DNA of 64,000 nucleotides from Methylotuvimicrobium sp. KM2 (GTDB lineage: Bacteria; Pseudomonadota; Gammaproteobacteria; Methylococcales; Methylomonadaceae). A program made the translations under genes and the position numbers. Of the stretch, positions 9,376 to 18,893 are shown piece by piece. Under the pieces are notes generated by a model. It searched no databases and was not told the origin of the DNA. It saw only the letters and a list, made by a program, of their open reading frames with translations. The stretch covers positions 2,170,001-2,234,000 of the forward strand of contig NZ_CP150634.1 in assembly GCF_038051925.1 (NCBI RefSeq). Reading direction: 5' to 3'. Each line of letters begins with the position of its first letter. Within the stretch, counting starts at the first letter, position 1.

Positions 9376-10663
9376 TCGGACGGATTCTCTATCGACCATG
9401 GAAAAAGTTCGCAAAGGCATTGCGAAGAGGCGTTCGGCCGAACGCCGTTTTCGTTTTTATGGATTGACCGGCATCGTTTTAGGTTTAGTCTTTGTGCTGA
9501 TCCTATTTATTAGCATCATCGGCAAAGGATATAGCGCATTTCAACAGACTCAGATCGCGCTGGATATCGAGTTTTTAGAATCCGTGATCGATCCGAATCA
9601 AACCCGCGATAGTAAGGTGATATCGAGAGCCGATTACAATTCTCTGATAAGAAAGTCATTGAGTAAGGCCTTTCCCGAAGTTAAAGGACGCCGTCAAATA
9701 CGCGACCTGAACCGGATGATCAGTACCGGAGCGATGTTTCAATTACGCGACCGGGTTCTGGAAGACCCCAGTGTGATCGGCCAAAGCGAGAGGATATGGC
9801 TCCTTGCCAGCGACGATTACGATATGTTGATGAAAGGCCATATCGATCGCCATGTTTCGGAAAGCGAACGGCGCCTGAAAGATTATCAAGTGGCTTGGGT
9901 CGACCAATTGCTTGAACAGGGTCGAATCAAGAAACGCTTCAACACTTTCTTTTTTACTGCAGGAGACTCGAGGGCCCCCGAGATGGCGGGTATTCGCGGA
10001 GCCTTGATGGGCTCCATGTATACATTGTTCGTCACGCTGGTGCTGTCGTTTCCGATCGGCGCCGCGACCGCCGTGTATCTGGAAGAATTTGCGCCGACTA
10101 ATAAATGGACCGATTTGATCGAAGTCAATATCAATAATCTCGCGGCGGTGCCGTCGATCGTATTCGGATTATTGGGCCTTGCGATGTTCATCAATTTTTT
10201 CGGTTTGCCTCGGAGCGCGCCGTTGGTCGGTGGACTGGTGCTGACTTTGATGACCTTGCCGACTATCATCATTGCGGGACGCGCCGCGCTAAAATCGGTG
10301 CCTCCGTCGATTCGAGAAGCAGCGCTTGGCATGGGCGCGTCAAAATTACAAACGGTCTTTCACCATGTCTTGCCGCTGGCGCTGCCGGGCATGTTGACCG
10401 GTACCATCATCGGCATGGCCCAGGCACTCGGCGAAACCGCACCGCTATTGATGATCGGCATGGTTGCTTTCATAGTCGATATACCGAAAGGCATTTTCGA
10501 TTCGGCTACTGTGTTGCCGGTGCAAATATACCTTTGGGCGGATAGTCCAGAACGGGCGTTCGTCGAACGCACCTCGGCGGCGATCATGGTGTTGTTAGCG
10601 TTTTTGATTTCGATGAATGCGGTTGCGGTGTTTTTACGCAAGCGATTCGAGCGGCGTTGGTGA
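9368..10663 (+). CDS. pstA: Phosphate ABC transporter permease PstA (extended form)
   Basis: This is the second channel subunit of the Pst importer. It has 431 residues, about 130 more than the classic protein. After an N-terminal membrane helix (about 30-55) comes a mostly charged, helical periplasmic insertion (about 60-205). The permease core follows, with an EAALGMGASKLQTVFHHVLP coupling motif near residue 320. Both permeases in this operon carry extra extracytoplasmic parts, so the two extensions may contact each other or PstS; that is inference. The gene overlaps pstC by 8 bp. Confidence 0.93.
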   Translation: MNNRTDSLSTMEKVRKGIAKRRSAERRFRFYGLTGIVLGLVFVLILFISIIGKGYSAFQQTQIALDIEFLESVIDPNQTRDSKVISRADYNSLIRKSLSKAFPEVKGRRQIRDLNRMISTGAMFQLRDRVLEDPSVIGQSERIWLLASDDYDMLMKGHIDRHVSESERRLKDYQVAWVDQLLEQGRIKKRFNTFFFTAGDSRAPEMAGIRGALMGSMYTLFVTLVLSFPIGAATAVYLEEFAPTNKWTDLIEVNINNLAAVPSIVFGLLGLAMFINFFGLPRSAPLVGGLVLTLMTLPTIIIAGRAALKSVPPSIREAALGMGASKLQTVFHHVLPLALPGMLTGTIIGMAQALGETAPLLMIGMVAFIVDIPKGIFDSATVLPVQIYLWADSPERAFVERTSAAIMVLLAFLISMNAVAVFLRKRFERRW

Positions 10664-10812
10664 ACATTTTTCAATACAAGTTATTTTCGCAAACCCACTC
10701 AGCAACCTCAACTCCCGAGAGCTTTCATCATCCGGGGAGGGGAATAGTTAGGGGTGATTGCCAGGCTTTCATGAACGTTAGGTGCTTTTCGATCGGATAG
10801 AAGTTAAACATT

Positions 10813-11700
10813 ATGAATACTGTAACTCAATCAAAACCGGAATCGGTTTCTCGCATGAAAACACTTATCAATAAAAGTATGTCCGCTAAACCTGTGAATT
10901 TTCAAGGCGAGATGGGGGCGACAGTCGGGTCGATACATGCTGATAATCCAAGGATAACTTGCCGTAATGTCAATGTGTTTTATGCTGAAAACCATGCGAT
11001 ACAAGATATCAACCTGGATATCGGCACGAATGAAGTCATTTCGCTGATCGGCCCATCCGGTTGTGGCAAATCGACTTTTTTACGTTGTTTGAACCGAATG
11101 AACGATACAGTCGAAGGTTGCCGGGTGAGCGGCGAAATAAAGATAGACGATGTCGATGTTTATTCAAAGCATCTAGATGTCGTGCCGCTTCGCGCACAAG
11201 TCGGCATGGTGTTTCAAAAACCCAATCCCTTTCCGAAGTCAATTTACGACAATATCGCTTACGGCCCGAAAATCCATGGCCTGGCTTCGACGAAAGCCGA
11301 ATTGGATCAAATCGTCGAGTCTTCATTGCGTAAGGCCGGTCTCTGGGACGAAGTCAAAGACCGGCTAGACCAGCCAGGTACCGGTTTGTCAGGAGGACAA
11401 CAACAGCGCTTGTGCATCGCCCGGACTTTGTCGGTCGAGCCTGAAGTAATTTTGATGGACGAGCCTTGTTCGGCATTGGACCCGATTGCGACCGCGAAAA
11501 TCGAGCAACTGATCGACGAACTGAGACAGCGTTACACGATTGCGATAGTGACCCATTCGATGCAACAGGCCGCACGAGTCTCGCAGCGAACGGCTTATTT
11601 TCATCTCGGTAAATTGATCGAGGTCGGTAAGACCAGCGATGTATTTACCAATCCTTTGCACGAATTGACACAGGATTATATTACCGGAAGATTCGGATAA
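10813..11700 (+). CDS. pstB: Phosphate ABC transporter ATPase PstB
   Basis: This 295-residue protein is the cytoplasmic ATPase that powers phosphate import. It shows Walker A (GPSGCGKST, near residue 84), Q-loop ([10 protein letters not shown]), ABC signature ([13 protein letters not shown], near 195), Walker B ([13 protein letters not shown]) and the switch His (THSMQQA). The first 45 residues precede the conserved core and look disordered. The 149-bp gap after pstA is larger than other gaps in the operon and could hold a secondary promoter, but I see no strong one. phoU follows after 42 bp. Confidence 0.95.
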   Translation: MNTVTQSKPESVSRMKTLINKSMSAKPVNFQGEMGATVGSIHADNPRITCRNVNVFYAENHAIQDINLDIGTNEVISLIGPSGCGKSTFLRCLNRMNDTVEGCRVSGEIKIDDVDVYSKHLDVVPLRAQVGMVFQKPNPFPKSIYDNIAYGPKIHGLASTKAELDQIVESSLRKAGLWDEVKDRLDQPGTGLSGGQQQRLCIARTLSVEPEVILMDEPCSALDPIATAKIEQLIDELRQRYTIAIVTHSMQQAARVSQRTAYFHLGKLIEVGKTSDVFTNPLHELTQDYITGRFG

Positions 11701-11742
11701 GCCAACCGAAGCGGCTAATTATTTAAACCAAGATCATAATCT

Positions 11743-12420
11743 ATGAAAGAACATACGGTTCATCTGTTCGACGGCGAACTCAGCCATTTACATTATCTGG
11801 TACTGGAAATGGCCGGCTTGGTCATCGATCAATTGGATACGGTCATGACATCGCTCGATGAAGGCGAGGCCTCTATTGCCGAAAAAGTGGTGGTTCGGGA
11901 TCGGGAAGTTAACGAATATGAGCTAAAAATCGACGCCGAGGTTCTGTCGATTCTTGCTAAACGAAGTCCGGTTGCTAATGACCTGCGCAAAGTGATTTCC
12001 ATTTCGAAAATCGTTGTGGACTTGGAAAGGATCGGCGATGAGACGGTAAGAATAGCGAAATTGATCATCGACATGTTCGATCCGCAAACCAGCGATCCTA
12101 ATCCTCAGTTACTCAGGGACATCGTCAGGATGGGCACAATGGCGCGCGGCATGCTCAGAAAAGCGACCGACGCTTTCGATACCGGTAATCTGGATGATGC
12201 TTACGAGCTTGTCAGGGGAGACTGGGACTGCGGACAAGAATTTCAAGACGGTATTCGCCGGCAATTGACCTTCGTGCTTCAGGATGCCCGCTTGATCGGC
12301 AGAGCCCTGGATATCCTGCAAATCATGAAAGCGCTCGAGCGTTGCGGTAATCATTGTATCAATATTGCCGAATTCATGATTTTCATGGTCGAGGGCAAGG
12401 ACATCCGGCATCGTAATTAA
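11743..12420 (+). CDS. phoU: Phosphate signalling regulator PhoU
   Basis: This 225-residue helical protein has two PhoU three-helix bundles in tandem, with the metal-binding repeat motifs ERIGDETVRIAK (near residue 90) and ERCGNHCINIAE (near 200). PhoU links Pst transporter state to the PhoR-PhoB system, keeping the regulon off when phosphate is plentiful. It is the last pst operon gene, and a plausible terminator follows at 12445-12486. Length is normal for the family and no residues appear to be missing. Confidence 0.95.
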   Translation: MKEHTVHLFDGELSHLHYLVLEMAGLVIDQLDTVMTSLDEGEASIAEKVVVRDREVNEYELKIDAEVLSILAKRSPVANDLRKVISISKIVVDLERIGDETVRIAKLIIDMFDPQTSDPNPQLLRDIVRMGTMARGMLRKATDAFDTGNLDDAYELVRGDWDCGQEFQDGIRRQLTFVLQDARLIGRALDILQIMKALERCGNHCINIAEFMIFMVEGKDIRHRN

Positions 12421-12444
12421 AATTAATTTCGATTGAACTTCGAT

Positions 12445-12486
12445 AACCGAAATTTCGAAGTAAAAAAAAGTTCGGTTTGTTTTTTC
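12445..12486 (+). terminator. Likely terminator after phoU
   Basis: AACCGAA and TTCGGTT can pair across an A-rich loop and are followed by TGTTTTTTCTCTTTTT. The stem is only 7 bp, so confidence is moderate. It supports starting the next gene downstream of this point. Confidence 0.5.
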
Positions 12487-12513
12487 TCTTTTTGGTTGTT
12501 TAAGTGCGAAATA

Positions 12514-12777
12514 ATGTTAAATCACAAGCAATTCCTAAAGTGTTGCAAACGGTTTTTCAATCACGAATTTCGAAATCGATGCCGCGAATTGTATGAGCTT
12601 AAATGTGTTTTGAAAAAACTAAACAATAAAAAAAGGCAGCTTTTGGCATCAATCGAATGGATCGAGGATGCAGAGGAAAAAGCTTACCGCCGACTAGAGT
12701 TGGAAATAATACATGTACATAGATTAAAAGGGATAGCTATGATCAAGCAATTGAAGAAACAGATTGGATCTATCTAA
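12514..12777 (+). CDS. Small basic helical protein, unknown function
   Basis: I do not recognise this 87-residue product. The frame is open further upstream (to a TTG at 12433), but that stretch overlaps the phoU terminator, so the ATG at 12514 is preferred. The protein is rich in Lys, Arg, Leu and Glu, has a Cys pair near the start (LKCCKRFF), and is predicted almost wholly helical with coiled-coil-like heptads in the second half (YRRLELEI, IKQLKKQI). Base composition is AT-richer than neighbouring genes. It lies 142 bp before the CaCA gene on the same strand and could belong to that group. Confidence 0.5.
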   Translation: MLNHKQFLKCCKRFFNHEFRNRCRELYELKCVLKKLNNKKRQLLASIEWIEDAEEKAYRRLELEIIHVHRLKGIAMIKQLKKQIGSI

Positions 12778-12919
12778 TATCCTTATACTGTCTAAGATGT
12801 TCTATTTATAACGTATTGACACTTTCCCAGCGACTAATTGCCGCTTCAACTAAATGTACGTTTCTAAGCAAACAGGTTGCATTGTTGTGTTCATAGCGCT
12901 CCAATAGACGAGGAAATTT

Positions 12920-13933
12920 ATTAACGATCTGCTTAATATATGGCTTCAATTTTTCGCCTGTCTGCTGCTGATCGGTTATGCCGGGCTTAAGCTCACGGTT
13001 TACGGCGATGCGATAGCCGATAAAACAGGCTTGGGCGGAAATTGGGTAGGCTTTTTGTTGATAGCCACTGTGACTTCAATACCCGAGTTGGCTAGTGGTA
13101 TCAGTGCGGTGACCCTAGTCGGCGCGCCCAATTTAGCAGTTAGTGCGATATTGGGCGCTTGTATCTTTAATTTGAATATCATCGTATTGCTCGATTTTTT
13201 GTATCGCAAAGGGTCTATTTATCATTCAGCTAGCCAGGGTCATATACTTTCTGCTGCGTTCGGCATTGTATTAATCGGCTTATGCGGCTTGGGAATTGTC
13301 TTGGCGTTAAACGGAGAGACCTTAAAGCTAGGACATGTCGGAATCTATAGTCCTGCGATAGTGTTTTTATATTTGGTTTCGGTCTATACCGTCTTTAATT
13401 ATGAAAGACACCAAATTAAGCATTATACGGACCAAGAACCCGATGCCTTTCCTCACCTTTCGCTGGGTCAGGTTGCGCTAAGATATGCATTGGCGGCGAT
13501 TGTCGTTGTTGCAGCCGGCATTTGGTTGCCGATGGTCGCCAAGGGTATTTCTGTAGAGATGAACTGGCAGGAAAGTTTTGTCGGCACGTTATTGGTCGCG
13601 TTCGTCACGACGGTGCCGGAAATGGTCGTTGCCGTGACTGCGGTTAGAATCAACGCATTGGATATGGCGATAGGCAATATCTTCGGTAGTAATTTATTTA
13701 ATATCGCGATTCTTGCAGTAGTGGATATTTGCTACAAATCCGGTCCGATTTTATCGAGTATTACACCGGTACATTCTATTTCTGTATTAACGGCATTGAT
13801 CATGACAGGGCTGGCGATCATCGGTTTATTTTACCGGTCCGAGCAGCGGATTTTGAACATGGTGAGTTGGATCAGCTGGGTTTTGTTGGCGCTTTATTTG
13901 ATCAATTCCTTTTTCTTGTTCAATTATGGTTAA
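12920..13933 (+). CDS. CaCA-superfamily Na+/Ca2+ (cation/H+) antiporter, apparent ATT start
   Basis: This inner-membrane antiporter of about 337 residues has two internally homologous halves. The first alpha repeat contains TVTSIPELASGISAV and the second FVTTVPEMVVAVTAV, both with the Pro-Glu that binds Ca2+. Each is followed by a G-x-N/S-N motif (ACIFNLNI; GNIFGSNLFNIAIL). Coding similarity extends upstream of the first TTG (13031) through LQFFACLLLIGYAGLKLTVYG, so the real start lies before it. No ATG, GTG or TTG exists there; the ATT at 12920 has GAGGAA six bases upstream and is the best start. Ten or eleven helices fit the family. The P-type ATPase gene follows after 21 bp. Confidence 0.82.
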   Translation: MNDLLNIWLQFFACLLLIGYAGLKLTVYGDAIADKTGLGGNWVGFLLIATVTSIPELASGISAVTLVGAPNLAVSAILGACIFNLNIIVLLDFLYRKGSIYHSASQGHILSAAFGIVLIGLCGLGIVLALNGETLKLGHVGIYSPAIVFLYLVSVYTVFNYERHQIKHYTDQEPDAFPHLSLGQVALRYALAAIVVVAAGIWLPMVAKGISVEMNWQESFVGTLLVAFVTTVPEMVVAVTAVRINALDMAIGNIFGSNLFNIAILAVVDICYKSGPILSSITPVHSISVLTALIMTGLAIIGLFYRSEQRILNMVSWISWVLLALYLINSFFLFNYG

Positions 13934-13954
13934 GTCCTCAGCTATCACTATACA

Positions 13955-16900
13955 ATGGTAAGAAATTCGCAATCAGTCGACAGCGAGCAAGTAACTCGTT
14001 CTTCTCGCCATCTATTGGTCGTTCACGATAGCGTAATCGGTCGGATGCGTATTCATGTTCCGGATTTGTATCGGAATGAAGGCTTGCGCGTTTCTTTAGA
14101 AAATAAATTAAACAGATTGGCCGAATTATCAACGGTACGTGCCAATATATTGACTGGGAATCTATTGATCGAATATCGAGCGGCGGATGTCGCCGATTTG
14201 CTGCCCGGTCATATTCTAAAAGTGCTCGAATCTGTAATCGGTTTGCCGATTATTCGTCAAAGCGAAGAGATTCATCGTCCGCAGCCGCCTAGGCCGAAAA
14301 AAAAAGCCAAACCCGTAGCGAAGAAACGACCTTATCCGGAAATTGGTTATCAAGAGCCGCCCACAAATTTCTGGCATACGCTGACTGGCGTTAAGGTCAT
14401 AAGATTTGTCGGAAGTGATGAGGCTGGTTTGTCCGCCGAATCCGCTGCTTCGCAATTGGCTAAGTATGGTCCGAATGTTTTGTCGGAACAGCATAGCCGT
14501 TCCTCACTGCAAATGTTTTTGCAGCAATTTGTGTCGGCTCCGGTCGCGATGCTCGGGCTTTCGGCGGTCGTTTCGTTTGCGACCGGAGGTGTCGCTGATA
14601 CCGTGGTCATCGTCGCGGTTGTTATGATCAATTCGGTGATTGGTTATATTACCGAAAAGTCGGCGGAAAAAACGATTAATGCACTTGGTCGTTTAGCGCC
14701 CGATACGGCTACCGTGTTACGAGGCGGCCAACGTATCGAAATTCCTTTATCCGATGTCGCGATCGGCGATATTCTGGTTCTTGCACCCGGAGCTTATATT
14801 CCCGCCGATGCCCGCTTGTTGGCTAGTAATCGCTTGAGCTTGGACGAATCGCCGCTGACTGGCGAGAGCATGCCGGTTGGTAAAAATCACGAGTTTATTG
14901 CCGAAGCTGAAACCCCGATGGGCGACCGGGAAAATATGGTCTATATGGGCACGACCGTAACCGGAGGTAATGGACGCGCAGTCGTGGTTGCTACCGGAAG
15001 GCATACCGAAATCGGTAAGATTCAGAGTCTGGTTGGAGAAACGATTACACCCCAAACGCCGATGCAGAAACAAATCGACGACATGGGCGTGCAGTTAGCT
15101 TTACTGAGTTCAGGGATATGCGCGTTGGTATTCTTTGTCGGTTTGCTTCGCGGTAGACCGCTCCCCGAAATGCTGATGTCGGCTATTTCCTTGGCGGTTG
15201 CAGCGGTGCCTGAAGGCTTACCGACCGTTGCAACGACGACGCTATCGCTCGGCATCAAGGATATGCAACGCCACAAGGTTCTGATACGTCAGTTACCGGC
15301 AGTTGAAAATTTAGGTTCTGTGCAGGTCATTTGTTTAGATAAAACCGGTACGCTGACGCTGAACCGGATGAGCGTTGTTGCGCTCAAGACCTCGCAAGTG
15401 TCGATTAAAGTGCGTGGCGGCCGGTTTTACGATAACGAATCTGAAGTAGAACTGTATAAACTCGATTCGGCCTTGCGCCGTATGATGGAAGTCTTCGTAC
15501 TCTGTAACGAGTCCTCATTGGCCGAGTCGGGGCGAAATGACATTCAAGGTTCGCCGACCGAGAATGCCTTGCTGCAGGTTGCGATCGATGCCGGCGAAGA
15601 TATTGAAGAATTGAGAAGCACCCGGCCCGAAGTCAAAATCGATTACCGCGCTGAAGACCGGCCTTACATGATTACCGTGCATGCTTTGGACGACGGACGA
15701 TATTTCACGGCTGTCAAAGGCAGTCCTTACGCAGTGCTCGATTTGTGCGGTCAATGTTATATCAATGGCGAATTGAAAGATTTGTCCGACGAAGACCGTC
15801 AAGAAGTATTGATCTGGAACGAACGCTTAGGCGCCGACTCTCTGAGGGTCTTGGGTGCGGCTTACTCTATTGATATAGACTTGTATTCCGAACGGCAAGA
15901 ATTAATTTGGCTAGGGTTGGTCGGAATGGAAGACGAAGTAAGGCCGGGTATGGAGGGCTTGATCGCGCAATTTCACGATGCCGGCATCGAGACAGTGATG
16001 ATTACCGGCGATCAGAGTTCGACAGCGTATTCGGTCGGCAAGCGTCTGGGATTAAACGGCGTTAACGGCAAACCGCTCGAAATCATCGATTCCGGTCATC
16101 TGGAAAAGCTGCATCCATCGGTGTTGGCCGGTTTGGTCGATCGAACGACCATTTTTTCTCGCGTCAGCCCGGCCCACAAGCTGCGCATTGTCGAAGCCCT
16201 ACAACAAAGCGGCAAAGTCGTCGCGATGACTGGTGACGGTATCAATGACGGGCCGGCACTGAAGGCGGCCAATGTCGGCGTGACATTGGGCGAAAAGGGG
16301 ACCGACGTTGCGAGGTCTGTCGCCGATGTCATTTTGCAAGAGGACGATTTGCAGACGATGGTCACAGCAATTCGCGAAGGACGCGCAATCTACGACAATA
16401 TTCGGAAGAGTCTGCATTTTTTACTGTCGACCAATTTGAGCGAGATCGAAGTCATGTTGGTCAGCGCGGCGTTAGGCGGTGCCGAAATACTAAACCCGAT
16501 GCAGCTGTTGTGGATTAATCTGATTACCGATATTTTTCCGGGTTTGGCGTTGGCGCTGGACCCGCCGGAAGGCGATGTGCTGAAAAAACCGCCCCGCGAT
16601 CCTCATGCCGCGATCGTCAACCGTGAAGATTATCTCAAGTTGCTTCGCGAATCGGGTATCATCACGGCCGGTACGATCGGCGTTTATACATACAGTCTAT
16701 TGCGCTACGGACCTGGTCAAAACGCCAGCACCAATGCATTCATGTCGTTGACGTTGGCTCAGTTGCTCCATTCTTATCGCTGCCGTTCTGAAAAGACGTC
16801 GATCTTCGATCCCGAAAATCGCGCGCCGAATCCTTATCTCGATATTGCGGTCGGCGTGTCGGGTCTTCTACAAATATTGGCAGTCACCTTGCCGCCTTTG

Positions 16901-17038
16901 CGTGGGTTGTTGAGATTAAGCCCGGTAGGTCCGGTCGATATTTTCGCGATACTGGCAGGTGCGGGATTGCCGTTGATTGCGAATGAGGCTATAAAAAGCA
17001 TCGGTAATAATGTCTCCGATAAGGAAAAAGAACTATGA
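13955..17038 (+). CDS. P2-type Ca2+-transporting ATPase with N-terminal HMA-like domain
   Basis: This 1027-residue pump is predicted to move Ca2+ (possibly Mn2+) across the inner membrane. An HMA-like ferredoxin fold (about 18-100) carries basic residues on its first strand (GRMRIHVP) and lacks the CxxC metal site, as in HMA/CoBaHMA-like domains. A Pro/Lys-rich linker (105-128) leads to a standard P2 core: TGES 302-305, PEGLP 419-423 in helix 4, phosphorylated Asp462 in DKTGT, and TGDGIND in the hinge. Helix 5 has TNLSE and helix 6 NLITD, matching the SERCA ligands Asn768, Glu771, Asn796, Thr799 and Asp800. The stop overlaps the next start (ATGA). Confidence 0.93.
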   Translation: MVRNSQSVDSEQVTRSSRHLLVVHDSVIGRMRIHVPDLYRNEGLRVSLENKLNRLAELSTVRANILTGNLLIEYRAADVADLLPGHILKVLESVIGLPIIRQSEEIHRPQPPRPKKKAKPVAKKRPYPEIGYQEPPTNFWHTLTGVKVIRFVGSDEAGLSAESAASQLAKYGPNVLSEQHSRSSLQMFLQQFVSAPVAMLGLSAVVSFATGGVADTVVIVAVVMINSVIGYITEKSAEKTINALGRLAPDTATVLRGGQRIEIPLSDVAIGDILVLAPGAYIPADARLLASNRLSLDESPLTGESMPVGKNHEFIAEAETPMGDRENMVYMGTTVTGGNGRAVVVATGRHTEIGKIQSLVGETITPQTPMQKQIDDMGVQLALLSSGICALVFFVGLLRGRPLPEMLMSAISLAVAAVPEGLPTVATTTLSLGIKDMQRHKVLIRQLPAVENLGSVQVICLDKTGTLTLNRMSVVALKTSQVSIKVRGGRFYDNESEVELYKLDSALRRMMEVFVLCNESSLAESGRNDIQGSPTENALLQVAIDAGEDIEELRSTRPEVKIDYRAEDRPYMITVHALDDGRYFTAVKGSPYAVLDLCGQCYINGELKDLSDEDRQEVLIWNERLGADSLRVLGAAYSIDIDLYSERQELIWLGLVGMEDEVRPGMEGLIAQFHDAGIETVMITGDQSSTAYSVGKRLGLNGVNGKPLEIIDSGHLEKLHPSVLAGLVDRTTIFSRVSPAHKLRIVEALQQSGKVVAMTGDGINDGPALKAANVGVTLGEKGTDVARSVADVILQEDDLQTMVTAIREGRAIYDNIRKSLHFLLSTNLSEIEVMLVSAALGGAEILNPMQLLWINLITDIFPGLALALDPPEGDVLKKPPRDPHAAIVNREDYLKLLRESGIITAGTIGVYTYSLLRYGPGQNASTNAFMSLTLAQLLHSYRCRSEKTSIFDPENRAPNPYLDIAVGVSGLLQILAVTLPPLRGLLRLSPVGPVDIFAILAGAGLPLIANEAIKSIGNNVSDKEKEL

Positions 17039-18225
17039 TCACTGATTATGTGTTTACCTCACAATCGGTCACGGAAGGCCACCCCGACAGGCTATGCGAC
17101 ACGATAAGCGATGCGATCGTCGACGCTTATTTGCGGCAGGATCCGACTTCGCGCATCACGGCCGAATGCGCTTTATCGAAAAATGTTTTATTTCTGGCCG
17201 CGCGTTACGCCAGCGATGGTGTGGTCGACATACCGGAGATTGCCCGCTCAATCATCAAGGAAGTCGGATATCGACCCAGGGATTTCAACGCCGATGATTG
17301 TACGGTCGTAACTAGCTTGATAGAACAGTCGAAGACGGCTCGGGAAATCAACTTTTCCACCGATGACGACGATGAGATCGATCGCATCACCGTTTCACAT
17401 CAAACGACAGTATTTGGTTATGCCTGCCGTCATACGCCGGATTTGATGCCTTTGCCGATTACGATGGCGAATCGTTTGGCCCGCCAATTATCGCAGGTTC
17501 ACAGATACGACAAGATCGATTATTTATCGCCCGATTGCACGACGCAAGTCGGGGTTGAATTCGTTGACAATATACCTAAGCGGATCGACAGTATGACCCT
17601 GATTATCGGTTGCGATTGTCCCGACGAGCCGCCCGCGTTCGAGACGATTGAAGAAGATCTGCGTCACCATGTGATTAATCCGGTTTTTCACGATGCGCTT
17701 ATTAAGCCCGATAATTTGACGCGGATATTGATCAATCCCAACGGTCCTTTCATGCGGAGCGGTCCGGCTGCACATTCGGGAATGACGGGCCGAAAAACAG
17801 ATAGCGACACTTACGGTAGCTATGCCAGACATTGTGGATGGGCCTTGAGCGGTAAGGGGCCTTCCCGTATCGATAGAGTCGGAGCCTATGCCGCCCGTTA
17901 TGCGGCTAAAAATGTCGTTGCCGCTGGTCTTGCCGAGCAATGCGAAGTACAACTTAGTTATACGATCGGTTTTCCCGGGCCGGTCAGCGTGTATTTAACG
18001 ACAAAAGGAACCGGCATAATAGATGACCGGGAAATCCGAAAAAGACTGCTTAGATTTTTCGATTTTCGTCTCGGTGCGATTGTCAAGGAATTTCAATTAA
18101 GAGAATTGACGAGACTGAATGACGGCGTGTTTTATCGAACACTACCCGTGAATGGGCACTTCGGTGCCGACGGTTTGCCTCTGCCTTGGGAAAAAACAGA
18201 CAAATCGGATTTAATCGCGGATTAA
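17035..18225 (+). CDS. Divergent S-adenosylmethionine synthetase paralogue (MetK-like)
   Basis: This 396-residue protein keeps the three-domain MetK fold and many signatures: GHPD at 15-18, Glu44, FGYA at 127, TGRK at 251-254, SGK at 272-274, and AYAARYAAKNVVAAGLA. By eye alignment to E. coli MetK several active-site positions differ. Asp118 (GDQG) is His122, Asp238 (GDCG) is His247, Lys165 is Thr169, and Lys269 is Arg278. Mg-binding Asp16 and Asp271 equivalents and His14 remain. In E. coli Asp118 and Asp238 contact methionine, so the substrate may differ. The gene overlaps the Ca-ATPase stop by 4 bp and is surely co-translated. It is unlikely to be the housekeeping metK. Confidence 0.87.
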   Translation: MITDYVFTSQSVTEGHPDRLCDTISDAIVDAYLRQDPTSRITAECALSKNVLFLAARYASDGVVDIPEIARSIIKEVGYRPRDFNADDCTVVTSLIEQSKTAREINFSTDDDDEIDRITVSHQTTVFGYACRHTPDLMPLPITMANRLARQLSQVHRYDKIDYLSPDCTTQVGVEFVDNIPKRIDSMTLIIGCDCPDEPPAFETIEEDLRHHVINPVFHDALIKPDNLTRILINPNGPFMRSGPAAHSGMTGRKTDSDTYGSYARHCGWALSGKGPSRIDRVGAYAARYAAKNVVAAGLAEQCEVQLSYTIGFPGPVSVYLTTKGTGIIDDREIRKRLLRFFDFRLGAIVKEFQLRELTRLNDGVFYRTLPVNGHFGADGLPLPWEKTDKSDLIAD

Positions 18226-18368
18226 TTCAAATTGTGACCGGCCGCTCGGGACGGACAGGAATATTCTCAGTTCACGCTGAATGGCCGGATGCCGGTGAAC
18301 TAATCGACAGCTCATATTATGTTTCGTTTTCCTGATAATCATGAGTTTCCTCGTCGAGAGCGTTACGA

Positions 18369-18893
18369 TTAAGTAGGTCGGTCGAGTTTGATATCGTTTT
18401 CCCGTTCCAGTACTTGAAGCGCATACCATAGTAAGGTAGCTGCCGGTGCCATGATATTGCCTCGAGTCATTTGGTGAGCAGCCATGCCTATCAAGGCAAG
18501 GAACAATAACGAACGGCCGTCAAGCCGCCCTTGACTAAAATTCAAGAGAGAATTATCGATTATATTCAGGCCTGATGAGGTTATTGTTGCAACAGGCAAT
18601 TTAGGTATCGTAATCGCTTCATAATCGTCAGGCATGTCGATTAGGCTGAAGATTTCGTTTGCCTCGGCGAATTCAGCAATTGTCTGGAAAGCCATGTCCT
18701 TTTCGTGGCAAATCAAAAGGCTAGCCGCTGGTGGATTCAATTGTAATTGAGTAATGCCAAGGCAATCCGCGAATCGTTCGGCTACATAGTCGAAATATTG
18801 AAAATCGCCTCTCTTTTGCGGGATTTTAAGACGAACACGGCCCGGTAGTTGATGTTTGATGAACGCATTGGGCCGAATTTCACCATCTTTCAT
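18369..18893 (-). CDS. HMA-like domain protein with C-terminal membrane hairpin
   Basis: This 174-residue protein begins with an HMA-like domain (about 12-88). It has a basic first strand (GRVRLKIPQKRGD) and no CxxC, closely resembling the N-terminal domain of the P-type ATPase at 13955. The last 60 residues hold two hydrophobic segments (LLFLALIGMAAHQM; NIMAPAATLLWYAL), so it is probably membrane-anchored. HMA_2/CoBaHMA-type proteins of this shape are known beside P-type ATPases, but no function is established. It is transcribed toward the ATPase-metK genes and overlaps the preceding DUF5132-like gene by 4 bp (ATGA). Confidence 0.72.
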   Translation of the reverse strand: MKDGEIRPNAFIKHQLPGRVRLKIPQKRGDFQYFDYVAERFADCLGITQLQLNPPAASLLICHEKDMAFQTIAEFAEANEIFSLIDMPDDYEAITIPKLPVATITSSGLNIIDNSLLNFSQGRLDGRSLLFLALIGMAAHQMTRGNIMAPAATLLWYALQVLERENDIKLDRPT

